Source: Fusobacteria bacterium ZRK30 (lineage in GTDB: Bacteria > Fusobacteriota > Fusobacteriia > Fusobacteriales > Fusobacteriaceae). From it: DNA of 64,000 nt. The stretch lies in NCBI GenBank assembly GCA_024628785.1, contig CP102405.1, forward strand, positions 1,116,001-1,180,000, in the 5' to 3' direction. The notes beneath the pieces are model-generated. The model saw only the letters and a list, made by a program, of their open reading frames with translations, did no database searches and was not told the DNA's origin. The position numbers and the translations under genes were made by a program. Numbering within the stretch: the stretch's first letter is position 1; each line of letters begins with the position of its first letter. Shown one piece after another: positions 52,995-61,661 of this stretch.

Positions 52995-53870
52995 TTACTC
53001 TGCCTCCCCGATTCCTTTTCGAATATATTTTATGTTTTCTAAGATTCTTCTGGTCACATGGACCTTATTCATTGTATAGATATGAATTCCTTCTACCCCG
53101 GAAGCTATTAAATCTATGATTTGCTCTGTGGCATAGGTTATTCCAGCTTCTTCTAATGCCTTTGGATTGTCCTTAAATTTATCTAGTATAGCTTGAAATT
53201 TCCTTGGGATCCTTGCATTACACAGTTCCCTTACTTTTTGAATCTGTTTATAATTTGTCACAGGTAATATCCCGGCAACTAAGGGGATATTTAAATTTAA
53301 TTTTTGAGTTTTTTCCTTAAATGCATAAAAATCTTCATTATCAAAAAATAGCTGTGAGACTAAAAAATCTGTCCCAGACTCAACCTTTGTTTTCAGATGA
53401 AAAAGATCCAGAAGATCATTATTTTCAAAGTGTACCTCAGGATAAAAAGCTCCTGCCACAGAAAAATTATCTTCTTTTTTTATGTGTTTTACCAGATCAC
53501 TGGCATAGCTGAAGTGTGAATCATGGATTTGATCTCTGGGAATGTCTCCTCTAAGGGCTAAGATGTTTTTTATTCCATTATTTTTTAACTGTGTCAGAGT
53601 AGTATTTATAGACTCCTTGGTAGCACCTATACAGGTTAGGTGAGCCATGGTTTCTATTTTGTTTATATTTTTTATTCTCTTGGTTATCTCCACAGTCCTG
53701 CTCTGACTGGTTCCCCCTGCTCCATATGTGACACTTATATAATCGGGTTTTAGTTCAGCCAGCTCATCGATAGTTTTATATATTTTTTCTATGGGGAACT
53801 TATTGTTTGGAGGGAAAATCTCAAATGAGATTACGGTTTCTTTATTTTTAAATATGTCTTTTATCTTCAT
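52995..53870 (-). CDS. metF: 5,10-methylenetetrahydrofolate reductase
   Basis: A 291-aa flavoprotein that makes 5-methyl-THF for MetH. SFEIFPPNNKF at the N-terminus, YGAGGTSQSRT, MAHLTCIGA and LALRGD are MetF signatures, with the FAD-binding beta-alpha barrel spanning the whole protein. Length is normal. It is third in the operon, 64 bases after metY, and supplies the methyl donor for the last gene. An AGGGAGAA site precedes the ATG. Confidence 0.95.
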   Translation of the reverse strand: MKIKDIFKNKETVISFEIFPPNNKFPIEKIYKTIDELAELKPDYISVTYGAGGTSQSRTVEITKRIKNINKIETMAHLTCIGATKESINTTLTQLKNNGIKNILALRGDIPRDQIHDSHFSYASDLVKHIKKEDNFSVAGAFYPEVHFENNDLLDLFHLKTKVESGTDFLVSQLFFDNEDFYAFKEKTQKLNLNIPLVAGILPVTNYKQIQKVRELCNARIPRKFQAILDKFKDNPKALEEAGITYATEQIIDLIASGVEGIHIYTMNKVHVTRRILENIKYIRKGIGEAE

Positions 53871-53934
53871 AATTTCTCCCTGTTAGTTAAATTTGTAGGT
53901 TTTTTTTGCATGTTTAATTAAATAAAAAATCAGT

Positions 53935-55206
53935 TTATTTGGAGCTTGTTATTGCATTTTCCAGGTCTCCTATGAGATCATCTATATTTTCTAATCCTAT
54001 TGAAATCCTTATCATATTTGGTTTTATCCCTGTTGCTTTTAATTGTTCATCACTTAACTGGCTATGAGTTGTACTTGCAGGATGGATGATTAAAGATTTT
54101 GCATCTGCTACATTGGCCAGATGGGAAAATATCTCCAAATTTTCTATAAATTTTTTTGCTCTTTCCTTTCCCCCATGTAATCCAAGGGTGAATATCGATC
54201 CGACACCTTTTTTATAATATTTATTGGCTAATTGTTTCTGTTCTTTTTTTGTAAATTCTGGATGAGTTATCCAGTCCACTTCTGGATGGGAGTTTAGATA
54301 TTCAGCCACTTTTTTTGAATTTTCTACATGTCTTTCTACCCTGAGTGAAAGGGTTTCAATCCCCTGTAAGATCAAAAAAGCACTAAAGGGGGAAAGAGCC
54401 GCTCCTGTATCCCTTAATAACCTTACCCTTGCTTTTACTATAAATGCCTGATCTCCTAAATCTGAATAGATCAGATTATTGTATCCGGAATCAGGGATAT
54501 TAAATGATTCAAATTTATCATCTTTCCAATCAAAATTCCCACCATCTACGATAACTCCTGCTATTGTAGTCCCATGACCTCCTAAAAATTTTGTAGCTGA
54601 ATGGACTACTATATTAGCCCCATGTTCAATGGGTTTTATTAGATAGGGTGTTCCAAATGTGTTATCTACAACTAGGGGCAGACCATGTTTTTTAGCTACT
54701 TTTGATATGGCATCCAGGTCGACTATTTGTCCTGTTGGATTTTCTAATGTCTCTATAAAGATCACCTTTGATTTTGAAGTTATGGCGTCTTCTAAGGTCT
54801 TTAGGTCGGATGTGTCGAAGAACCTTGTTTTTATCCCAAAATCTTCTATTGTATTGGATAAGAAGTTATAACTCCCCCCATAGATTCCCTTTGCTGAAAC
54901 TATCTCATCCCCTGATCTGGCAATAGTCAGAAGGGCATAAGTTATAGCTGCCGATCCCGAGGCAACTGCCAATCCTCCTACCCCACCTTCTAATGCCGCT
55001 ACCCTTTTTTCTAATACCTCAGTTGTAGGGTTTCCAATCCTTGTATAGATATTTCCTTTTTCTTCCAGGTTGAATAACCTAGCTCCGTGATCTGTATCCT
55101 TAAAAGTATATGACGCAGTCTGATAGATAGGTACTGCCCGGGCTCCCGTTAATGTATCTTTTACTTGTCCTGCATGTAATTGTAATGTCTCAAATTTAAA
55201 ACTCAT
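53935..55206 (-). CDS. metY: O-acetylhomoserine sulfhydrylase
   Basis: A 423-aa PLP enzyme that condenses O-acetylhomoserine with sulfide to homocysteine. FKFETLQLHAGQ and YTRIGNPTTEVLEKRVAALEGG start the Cys/Met-metabolism fold; the PLP lysine lies in HSATKFLGGHG near 205. The long MetY-type insertion (FNIPDSGYNNLIYSDLGD) separates it from MetB/MetC. It follows hom after 40 bases. Together with MetA of the acetyl type it gives direct sulfhydrylation, so no MetB/MetC step is needed. Confidence 0.93.
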   Translation of the reverse strand: MSFKFETLQLHAGQVKDTLTGARAVPIYQTASYTFKDTDHGARLFNLEEKGNIYTRIGNPTTEVLEKRVAALEGGVGGLAVASGSAAITYALLTIARSGDEIVSAKGIYGGSYNFLSNTIEDFGIKTRFFDTSDLKTLEDAITSKSKVIFIETLENPTGQIVDLDAISKVAKKHGLPLVVDNTFGTPYLIKPIEHGANIVVHSATKFLGGHGTTIAGVIVDGGNFDWKDDKFESFNIPDSGYNNLIYSDLGDQAFIVKARVRLLRDTGAALSPFSAFLILQGIETLSLRVERHVENSKKVAEYLNSHPEVDWITHPEFTKKEQKQLANKYYKKGVGSIFTLGLHGGKERAKKFIENLEIFSHLANVADAKSLIIHPASTTHSQLSDEQLKATGIKPNMIRISIGLENIDDLIGDLENAITSSK

Positions 55207-55246
55207 AGTTGTTCCTCCTTGTATTTTGATTATTTTTTTTAATGTT

Positions 55247-56206
55247 TTATCTTTGCCAGCTTCTACTGTTTATCACCTTATAGAGATCTGAAACTACTGC
55301 ATTTGCTGTAGCACTTCCTCCTGCACCTTCACCATAAAAAATTGTCTTTCCTGTATAACTTCCCTCTATTTCCACAGCATTGTATATTCCATTGACCTCG
55401 TAGAACAGTTCATTTTTTCCTACTAATGTTGGTTTAACAGATAGGGTTATCTTTTCTGTTAGTTCATCTATTACAGCTTCTCCTAATAATTTATATTTCT
55501 GGTTGTTCTTAGCAGCTTTTTCTATATCTTTGGCTGTTAATCCTGTGATTCCATCTATTTTGATCTCTCTAAATTCTTTTATTTCTCCCCAAGCCAGGTA
55601 ACTCAGTAAACTTATTTTATGAGCAGAATCAATCCCTTCAACATCAAACGCCGGATCTGCTTCAGCATATCCTTTCTCAGTTGCATCTTTTAAAGCTTGT
55701 TTATAACTGGCTCCCTCACTCATCTGTGTCAAAATATAATTTGCTGTTCCGTTTAATATTCCCCTTATTTTTTTTAATTTATTGGGAAAGAGGGATTCTT
55801 TTAGGGGAGACAATATAGGTATTCCTCCCCCTACAGCAGCCTCAAAAAAGATTTTTACATCTTTTTCTTTTGCCAGCTGGAATAACTCATTTCCATGGAC
55901 AGCTAAAAGCTCCTTATTAGCTGTGACCAGGTTTTTTTCTGCTGTTAGAGTTTTTCTGGCGATCTCTAATGGAATCTTTATCCCCCCTATTAATTCGATG
56001 ACGGTATCGATAGAGGGATCCTCTATTACCTCTTTATAGTCAAAAGTAAATAAATAATCTTCATATACTTCCCTGGCTGTTCTATTACAAATTTTTATAA
56101 CTTCGATCTTTTCTCCTAATAATTTTTCTATCTTTGCCCTCTGGCAAGAAATAATACTAAGAACCTCCCTTCCTACAGTACCTATTCCAATAATTCCAAC
56201 TTTCAT
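55247..56206 (-). CDS. hom: Homoserine dehydrogenase without ACT domain
   Basis: A 319-aa NAD(P)-dependent enzyme that reduces aspartate semialdehyde to homoserine. VGIIGIGTVGREV is the Rossmann motif, GGGIPIL and GILNGTANYILTQM the catalytic core, and AEADPAFDVEGIDSAHK the substrate site with its Lys. It ends after the catalytic domain, lacking the regulatory ACT domain of longer Hom proteins, so allosteric control by threonine is unlikely. It is the first gene of the methionine operon, behind a Met-rich leader and terminator. Confidence 0.93.
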   Translation of the reverse strand: MKVGIIGIGTVGREVLSIISCQRAKIEKLLGEKIEVIKICNRTAREVYEDYLFTFDYKEVIEDPSIDTVIELIGGIKIPLEIARKTLTAEKNLVTANKELLAVHGNELFQLAKEKDVKIFFEAAVGGGIPILSPLKESLFPNKLKKIRGILNGTANYILTQMSEGASYKQALKDATEKGYAEADPAFDVEGIDSAHKISLLSYLAWGEIKEFREIKIDGITGLTAKDIEKAAKNNQKYKLLGEAVIDELTEKITLSVKPTLVGKNELFYEVNGIYNAVEIEGSYTGKTIFYGEGAGGSATANAVVSDLYKVINSRSWQR

Positions 56207-56228
56207 CTACTACCTCCAAATGAATTTT

Positions 56229-56264
56229 GTAAAATAAAAAAGCCTGCGGAGTTTCCCACAGGCT
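56229..56264 (-). terminator. Attenuator terminator before the methionine operon
   Basis: On the minus strand AGCCTGTGGGAAACTCCGCAGGCT forms a stem of about ten pairs followed by TTTTTATTTTA. It ends 22 bases before the hom start. Upstream, GAACAGACTCGT/ACGAGTTTGTTC (56285-56321) and CTTAAATT/AATTTAAG (56321-56341) form two further hairpins. Confidence 0.85.
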
Positions 56265-56350
56265 TTCTACTTAAAGATGCTTGTGAACAAACTCGTAAGT
56301 TACTACAAAACGAGTCTGTTCTTAAATTTAAAAAATTTAAGTTACAAACT

Positions 56351-56404
56351 CTACCAAAGCATCATCATTAGCATATTTAATTGTCCGATTCTTGAATTAA
56401 CCAT
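56351..56404 (-). CDS. Met-rich leader peptide of the methionine operon
   Basis: A 17-aa ORF, MVNSRIGQLNMLMMMLW, between a promoter and a terminator, 145 bases before hom. Residues 11, 13, 14 and 15 are Met, clustered near the stop, as in leader peptides of amino-acid attenuators. An AAGTGAG stretch ten bases before the ATG is a weak ribosome site. The Met-codon segment GATGCTT (56363-56357) can pair with AAGCATC at 56282-56276 just before the terminator. Ribosome stalling on Met codons would free the region and could prevent termination. No S-box or T-box consensus is seen here. Confidence 0.65.
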   Translation of the reverse strand: MVNSRIGQLNMLMMMLW

Positions 56405-56434
56405 CTTAATCAGCTCACTTATTTTTATTTTTTT
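56363..56434 (-). repeat. 72-bp repeat carrying the Met-rich leader, copy 1
   Basis: Matches 42977-43048 with one mismatch. It covers the leader ORF up to codon 14 and about 30 bases before its start. Confidence 0.9.
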
Positions 56435-56479
56435 CTTCAGATTAAAACTTTTTTGTTACTAAAGTTTTAATTTTTAAAC

Positions 56480-56508
56480 ATTCTAGCATAATTTTTTTTA
56501 TATGTAAA
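56480..56508 (-). promoter_or_regulatory. Promoter of the methionine operon
   Basis: On the minus strand TTTACA (56508-56503) and TAGAAT (56485-56480), with TATGC before the -10 (extended -10), are separated by 17 bases. Transcription would begin about 65 bases before the leader ORF. Confidence 0.65.
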
Positions 56509-56737
56509 ATTATTTTTTTTTGATCTAATCATTTTTTATTATTTCATAATATCTTTTTTCCTTAAACTTTTTCCCTGTTTTTTAGGTGGAATTATTCTAA
56601 TTAAAGAATTATAAAGGTGATAAAAATTAGTTTTTTTTATTCTATAAAAAAACTCTCTGACTCTAACAATATCAATAATTTGATCTATTAGTTTAAATAT
56701 TAAGTATGAAATTTAATTTTTATTTTTCAAAAAATTG

Positions 56738-56766
56738 TTGACAGAAAAAAATTAAACTGTTATTAT
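56738..56766 (+). promoter_or_regulatory. Promoter of the leucine operon
   Basis: Consensus TTGACA (56738-56743) and TATTAT (56761-56766) with a 17-base spacer. The start of transcription would be near 56773, about 27 bases before the leader ORF. Confidence 0.75.
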
Positions 56767-56799
56767 CTTTCTTAATTACAAAACGAGGAGGAAAAGAAT

Positions 56800-56940
56800 A
56801 TGATTTTAACTAATATCTTATCTATAAATTTATTATTATTGCTGCTGTTATTATTATTGCCATTAGGCTGCAAGCAATTGAATAGATTAAAAATGATATT
56901 GGGAAAATTATATACTTTTGAACACCCTGTTTTAAAATAA
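56800..56940 (+). CDS. leuL: Leucine-rich leader peptide of the leu operon
   Basis: A 46-aa ORF with a perfect GAGGAGG ribosome site. Codons 11-20 are ten consecutive Leu, and 18 of 46 residues are Leu; Ile appears four times. It precedes two terminators and leuA, the classic layout of a leucine attenuator. GGCTGC at 56866-56871, just after the Leu run, and GCTGC at 56841 can pair with GCAGC in the first terminator (56964-56968) and are candidate antiterminator strands. The symbol is by analogy with enterobacterial leuL. Confidence 0.8.
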   Translation: MILTNILSINLLLLLLLLLLPLGCKQLNRLKMILGKLYTFEHPVLK

Positions 56941-56960
56941 TTGGGTAGAGTATAACTATG

Positions 56961-56992
56961 ATGGCAGCTGATATTATTGGCTGCTTTTTTTT
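56961..56992 (+). terminator. First attenuator terminator of the leu operon
   Basis: GCAGC and GCTGC enclose an 11-base AT-rich loop and are followed by eight T, 20 bases after the leader stop. Confidence 0.75.
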
Positions 56993-57028
56993 ATAAAAAA
57001 TTATAAGAAAAAATATAATTTTTTTTTA

Positions 57029-57057
57029 GGCAGCTATAATTATAGCTGTCTTTTTTT
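57029..57057 (+). terminator. Second terminator of the leu leader
   Basis: GGCAGCTATAATTATAGCTGTC is almost perfectly self-complementary and is followed by seven T. It lies 128 bases before leuA; two terminators in series would tighten control. Confidence 0.8.
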
Positions 57058-57126
57058 ATAGTTTAGGAAGTATAAAAATTTATGAAATATACAAAAAATA
57101 AAAATATAGATTGAGCCTGTCTGGAT

Positions 57127-57141
57127 GCAACGTCACGTTGC
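57127..57141 (+). repeat. Intergenic palindrome repeat, copy F
   Basis: Perfect core GCAACGTCACGTTGC, preceded by GGAT and followed by five T, 44 bases before the leuA start. Confidence 0.8.
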
Positions 57142-57184
57142 TTTTTATAATCATTGAAGGTTAAATAATTGGGAGGATAGAACT

Positions 57185-58702
57185 ATGGAAAAGATGATAA
57201 AGATATTTGATACAACATTGAGAGACGGGGAACAGTCACCGGGATGCAGTATGAACATAGGAGAAAAAATAGAGGTTGCCAAACAACTAGAAAAATTAGG
57301 CGTAGATATCATAGAAGCAGGATTTCCGGCTTCATCTAAGGGGGATTTTAATTCCGTCAAAGCAATAGCTGAAAGCGTCACAAATGTAAAAGTGGCAGGA
57401 CTTGCAAGAGCATTAAAGGGGGATATCGATACTGCATGGGAAGCCATAAAAGGTGCAAAATATCCAAGGATCCATACATTTATCGCTACATCTGATATCC
57501 ATATGAAATATAAATTAAAAAAGACACCTGAAGAGGTTTATAAACAAGCTGTAGAGATGGTTAAATATGCAAAATCTAAGTGTGACGATGTAGAATTTTC
57601 AGCAGAAGATGCTACTAGAACAAGACCAGAATTTCTTTATAAAATAGTAGAAGGAGCTATAGAAGCAGGAGCTACAGCTATAAACATACCTGATACGGTA
57701 GGATATACTACTCCAGATGAGTTCTATAAGATAATCAAAGGGGTCAGGGAAAATGTAAAAAATATAGATGGGGTGGATATATCGGTACACTGTCACAATG
57801 ATTTAGGATTGGCAGCTGCTAACTCACTAGCCGCAGTGAAAGCAGGAGCCACACAGATAGAGTGTACCATAAATGGGATAGGAGAGAGAGCAGGAAATGC
57901 AGCTTTAGAAGAAGTGGTTATGGCTATGGGTGTAAGAAAGGATATCTACCCTGGACAAAATAGAATAAATACAGAAGAGATATATAAAACAAGTCAGCTT
58001 ATCACAAAAATAACAGGAGTTGAGGTACAGCCGAATAAAGCTATTGTAGGAGAAAATGCTTTTGCCCATGAATCTGGGATCCATCAGCATGGGGTACTAG
58101 AAAATAAAGAAACCTACGAAATCATGACTCCTGAATCTATAGGACTTAGTAAAAACAAGATGGTACTTGGAAAACATTCGGGGAAACATGCCTTTGAAAG
58201 TCACTTAAAGGAATGCGGCTATGAAATGAGCAGGGAAAAAATGGAGGAAATCTTTATACGATTCAAAGAGCTGGCAGACAAGAAAAAAGATGTATCAGCA
58301 GAAGACATCGAAGCTCTGATAGATGGAACAAATGAAATAAAAAATAAGACCTACATATTGAATAGATATACTGTAAATACAGGTAATACAATCACTCCTA
58401 TAGTTTCTATAAACATGGAAAAAGATGGAAAAAATATAGAAAATGTAGCCATTGGAGACGGCCCTGTAGATGCAGCATTTAAAGCTATAGATAAAATTAT
58501 AGATGTGGAATTTAAACTAAATAAGTATGTAATAAAAGCAGTGACAGAGGGGAGTGATGCCCAGGGAGAAGTTTTCATAAGACTGGGTAAAGATAGGAAA
58601 AACTATAACGGCAGGTATACAAGTACCGATATAGTAGAAGCCAGTATCAGGGCATATATGGGAGCAATAAATAATTATTTTAACGAGGAAGGGAGAATAT
58701 AG
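57185..58702 (+). CDS. leuA: 2-isopropylmalate synthase
   Basis: A 505-aa enzyme that joins acetyl-CoA to 2-ketoisovalerate, the first committed step to leucine. FDTTLRDGEQSPGCSM holds catalytic Arg13 and Asp14; HCHNDLGLA supplies the metal His pair; GNAALEEVVMAM follows. The C-terminal LeuA dimerisation domain, where leucine binds for feedback, covers about residues 370-505. A GGGAGGA site precedes the ATG. It is the first structural gene after the Leu-rich leader and the palindrome repeat. Confidence 0.96.
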   Translation: MEKMIKIFDTTLRDGEQSPGCSMNIGEKIEVAKQLEKLGVDIIEAGFPASSKGDFNSVKAIAESVTNVKVAGLARALKGDIDTAWEAIKGAKYPRIHTFIATSDIHMKYKLKKTPEEVYKQAVEMVKYAKSKCDDVEFSAEDATRTRPEFLYKIVEGAIEAGATAINIPDTVGYTTPDEFYKIIKGVRENVKNIDGVDISVHCHNDLGLAAANSLAAVKAGATQIECTINGIGERAGNAALEEVVMAMGVRKDIYPGQNRINTEEIYKTSQLITKITGVEVQPNKAIVGENAFAHESGIHQHGVLENKETYEIMTPESIGLSKNKMVLGKHSGKHAFESHLKECGYEMSREKMEEIFIRFKELADKKKDVSAEDIEALIDGTNEIKNKTYILNRYTVNTGNTITPIVSINMEKDGKNIENVAIGDGPVDAAFKAIDKIIDVEFKLNKYVIKAVTEGSDAQGEVFIRLGKDRKNYNGRYTSTDIVEASIRAYMGAINNYFNEEGRI

Positions 58703-60019
58703 ATGACTATAGTAGAAAAAATTTTAGCAAATAAATCAAATAAAATAGAAGTGAAACCCGGAGATAATATCTGGGTAGATGTAGATATCCTAATGACTCA
58801 TGATGTGTGTGGTCCTGGAACTATGGGAATATTTAAGGAAAATTTTGGTGAAGGTGCCAAGGTATGGGATAAAGAAAAGGTAGTTTTAATTCCAGACCAT
58901 TATATATTTACAAAAGATAAATATGCCATGAGAAATATAGAATATGTGACTAAATTTGCCAAAGAACAGAAGATAAAACACTTTTATGAACCATTTACCG
59001 ATGACTACAAGGGTGTGTGCCATGTAGCTCTTGCAGAGGAGGGGCACAATAAACCGGGAGATGTATTGTTCGGGACAGATTCCCATACATGCACCTCAGG
59101 AGCCTTTGGACAATTTGCTTCTGGGATAGGAAATACAGACGCAGGATTTATCATGGGAACTGGGAAACTTTGGGTAAGGGTACCTGAATCGATAAAATTT
59201 AAGTTTGATGGTAAGTTTCCCAGTTATATCATGGGAAAAGATGTGGTGTTGCAGACAATTGGAGACATTGGGTTTGATGGAGCCACATATAGATGTATGG
59301 AATATAGTGGAGAAGCTATCTCGGGATTAAATATGGAAGAGAGGATGACAATCTGTAATATGGCCATAGAAGCCGGAGGAAAGTGTGGGATAATAGCTGC
59401 CGATGAAGTGACTAAAAAATATCTGGAAAAAAGAGGAGTAACAGATTATGAAGTTCATAACTCAGATGAAGATGCAAGTTATCATTCTGTTCATAGCTAT
59501 GACGCCAGTAAGGTAGTTCCGGTAGTTGCAAAGCCATACTCCCCAGGGAATGTAGAACCTGCAGAGAACTTATCTCATATAGAGGTAACGAGATCATATA
59601 TCGGATCTTGTACAGGGGGGAAAACAACAGACTTTATAGCCGCAGCTAAGATACTTAGAGGGGAAAAAGTAAAGATAGAAACCTTTATAGTCCCGGCTAC
59701 AAGGAACGTAGAAAGAAATTTTGAAACGATTACCATAGGGGGAGAAACACTAAGAGAAATATTTGAAAATGCAGGTTGTAAGATAGGACCACCATCATGT
59801 GCAGCATGTTTAGGAGGACCAGAAGACACATTTGGAAGAACCCACGGAAATGAGGTAGTAATATCTACAACTAATAGAAACTTTCATGGAAGGATGGGGT
59901 CTATGGATTCTAAGGTATATCTGGCTTCTCCTTATACGGCAGCCGCATCAGCATTGACAGGGGAAATAACAGACCCAAGAAAATATATTGAAAAAATAGA
60001 GGTGGAAATAGATGGATAA
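58703..60019 (+). CDS. leuC: 3-isopropylmalate dehydratase, large subunit
   Basis: A 438-aa aconitase-family subunit that binds a 4Fe-4S cluster. The cluster cysteines lie in GSCTGGKTTDF (about 302) and CAACLGG (about 365 and 368). GTDSHTCTSGAFG and FASGIGNTDAGF are substrate and family motifs. It isomerises 2- to 3-isopropylmalate together with LeuD. Its ATG follows the leuA stop without a gap, and its end overlaps leuD by eight bases. Length fits the bacterial/archaeal split form. Confidence 0.95.
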   Translation: MTIVEKILANKSNKIEVKPGDNIWVDVDILMTHDVCGPGTMGIFKENFGEGAKVWDKEKVVLIPDHYIFTKDKYAMRNIEYVTKFAKEQKIKHFYEPFTDDYKGVCHVALAEEGHNKPGDVLFGTDSHTCTSGAFGQFASGIGNTDAGFIMGTGKLWVRVPESIKFKFDGKFPSYIMGKDVVLQTIGDIGFDGATYRCMEYSGEAISGLNMEERMTICNMAIEAGGKCGIIAADEVTKKYLEKRGVTDYEVHNSDEDASYHSVHSYDASKVVPVVAKPYSPGNVEPAENLSHIEVTRSYIGSCTGGKTTDFIAAAKILRGEKVKIETFIVPATRNVERNFETITIGGETLREIFENAGCKIGPPSCAACLGGPEDTFGRTHGNEVVISTTNRNFHGRMGSMDSKVYLASPYTAAASALTGEITDPRKYIEKIEVEIDG

Positions 60020-60551
60020 GATAAAGGGAAAGGCATATGTAGTAGGAGATAATATCGATACGGATCAAATAATTCCAGCAATTCACCTGGTGTATAGGAC
60101 AGATATAGAGGAAGAAGCTAAAAATTATGGTAAGTATGCCATGTCTGGGATGGATCCTAGTTCGATAAAAGTCCCTTTTATAGAGGGAGACAGATATGAA
60201 TCAGATTATACAATAATGATCTCAGGGAAAAACTTTGGGTGCGGGTCATCTAGGGAACATGCTCCTTTATCACTTGACAAAGCAGGAATAAAAGCTGTGG
60301 TAGCTGAGAGTTATGCAAGGATATTTTATAGGAATTCTGTAGACGGAGGGTTCTTGATCCCCTATGAGACCAAAAACAGATTAATAGATGAGATTAAAAC
60401 TGGAGATGAGATAGAAATTACAGGAACAAATTTAAAAAATATAACTACAAATAAAGAATATACCTTGGGAGAATTAGGAGATATAGAGGAAATAATAACA
60501 GCCGGCGGAATATTTAACTATGCTGCACAGAATGGATTTATATCTAAATAG
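60012..60551 (+). CDS. leuD: 3-isopropylmalate dehydratase, small subunit
   Basis: A 179-aa swivelling subunit that completes the LeuCD dehydratase. VGDNIDTDQIIPA at the N-terminus and NFGCGSSREHAPLSL are the family signatures. It overlaps leuC, so the subunits are made in equal amounts by coupling. It is of the short LeuD type seen with the 430-residue LeuC form. A gap of 26 bases separates it from leuB. Confidence 0.95.
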   Translation: MDKIKGKAYVVGDNIDTDQIIPAIHLVYRTDIEEEAKNYGKYAMSGMDPSSIKVPFIEGDRYESDYTIMISGKNFGCGSSREHAPLSLDKAGIKAVVAESYARIFYRNSVDGGFLIPYETKNRLIDEIKTGDEIEITGTNLKNITTNKEYTLGELGDIEEIITAGGIFNYAAQNGFISK

Positions 60552-60577
60552 GTCTGCATTAAATTAGGAGGATAGAG

Positions 60578-61636
60578 ATGGAATATAAGATAGCAATCAT
60601 GCCGGGAGACGGCATAGGTAAGGAAATATCAGAAGGAGCAGTAAGTGTCATAAAAAAAATAGGAGAAAAGTACAACCATGAATTTAATATAAATTATGCT
60701 GATATTGGAGGAGTTGCTATAGATAACCACGGAACTCCACTACCGGAAGAAACAATTGAGATATGTAAAAATAGTGATGGGATAATTTTAGGAGCAGTAG
60801 GAGGTCCTAAATGGGATCATCTTAAGGGAGAAGACAGACCGGAAAAGGGCCTTTTAAATATCAGAAAAGAATTAGGACTATACACCAACTTAAGACCGGC
60901 TATAGTTTATGAACCTTTAAAAAATGCTTCTCCATTAAAGACAGAGATAATCGGTGAGGGTCTTGATATCTGTATAGTCAGGGAACTGACTGGGGGGATT
61001 TATTTCGGGGAAAAAGGTGTAAGGGAAGATGGAACAGCCTACGATATTCTCTCTTATAATGCTGAGGAGATAAAAAGGATCGCAGTAAAAGGTTTTGAAA
61101 CAGCCATGAAGAGGGATAAAAAAGTGACAAGTGTAGACAAATCCAACGTATTGGAAAGTTCGAGACTGTGGAGAAGAGTTGTGATAGAGGTCTCAAAAGA
61201 CTATCCAGAGGTAGAATTAAACCATATGTATGTAGATAATGCAGCTATGCAGTTACTGATAAACCCGACTCAATTTGATGTGATCTTAACTATGAATATG
61301 TTTGGAGATATATTATCAGATGAAGCCAGTATGATAACGGGCTCTATCGGTATGCTGCCATCAGCCAGCATAGGAGAAAAATATGGGTTATATGAGCCGA
61401 TCCATGGATCAGCACCAGACATAGCAGGACAAGATATAGCCAATCCAATAGCCGCTATTTTATCGGCAGCTATGATGTTTAAGCACTCTATGGGATTAGT
61501 AGAGGAAGGAATGGCCATAGAGAAAGCTGTGGAAAAAGTTTTAAATGACGGTATGAGAACGAAGGATATCTATACAGATTCAACTAGATTAGTTGGGACT
61601 CAAGAGATGGTAAGTTTAGTAGTGAAAAATATTTAA
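60578..61636 (+). CDS. leuB: 3-isopropylmalate dehydrogenase
   Basis: A 352-aa NAD-dependent enzyme that oxidises and decarboxylates 3-isopropylmalate to ketoisocaproate. [13 protein letters not shown] at the N-terminus, [21 protein letters not shown] and the metal/substrate motif [23 protein letters not shown] are all present. An AGGAGG site precedes the ATG. It follows the pathway order in the operon and is complete. The next gene, ilvE, converts its product to leucine. Confidence 0.96.
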   Translation: MEYKIAIMPGDGIGKEISEGAVSVIKKIGEKYNHEFNINYADIGGVAIDNHGTPLPEETIEICKNSDGIILGAVGGPKWDHLKGEDRPEKGLLNIRKELGLYTNLRPAIVYEPLKNASPLKTEIIGEGLDICIVRELTGGIYFGEKGVREDGTAYDILSYNAEEIKRIAVKGFETAMKRDKKVTSVDKSNVLESSRLWRRVVIEVSKDYPEVELNHMYVDNAAMQLLINPTQFDVILTMNMFGDILSDEASMITGSIGMLPSASIGEKYGLYEPIHGSAPDIAGQDIANPIAAILSAAMMFKHSMGLVEEGMAIEKAVEKVLNDGMRTKDIYTDSTRLVGTQEMVSLVVKNI

Positions 61637-61661
61637 TAGATAATATATTTAGGAGGAAATT

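Noticed and set aside
56207-56440. SAM (S-box) riboswitch before hom
   Set aside because: The leader has a terminator but lacks the conserved S-box core (AGAGGTGGAGGGA, GGCAACC). A Met-rich ORF explains the region better.
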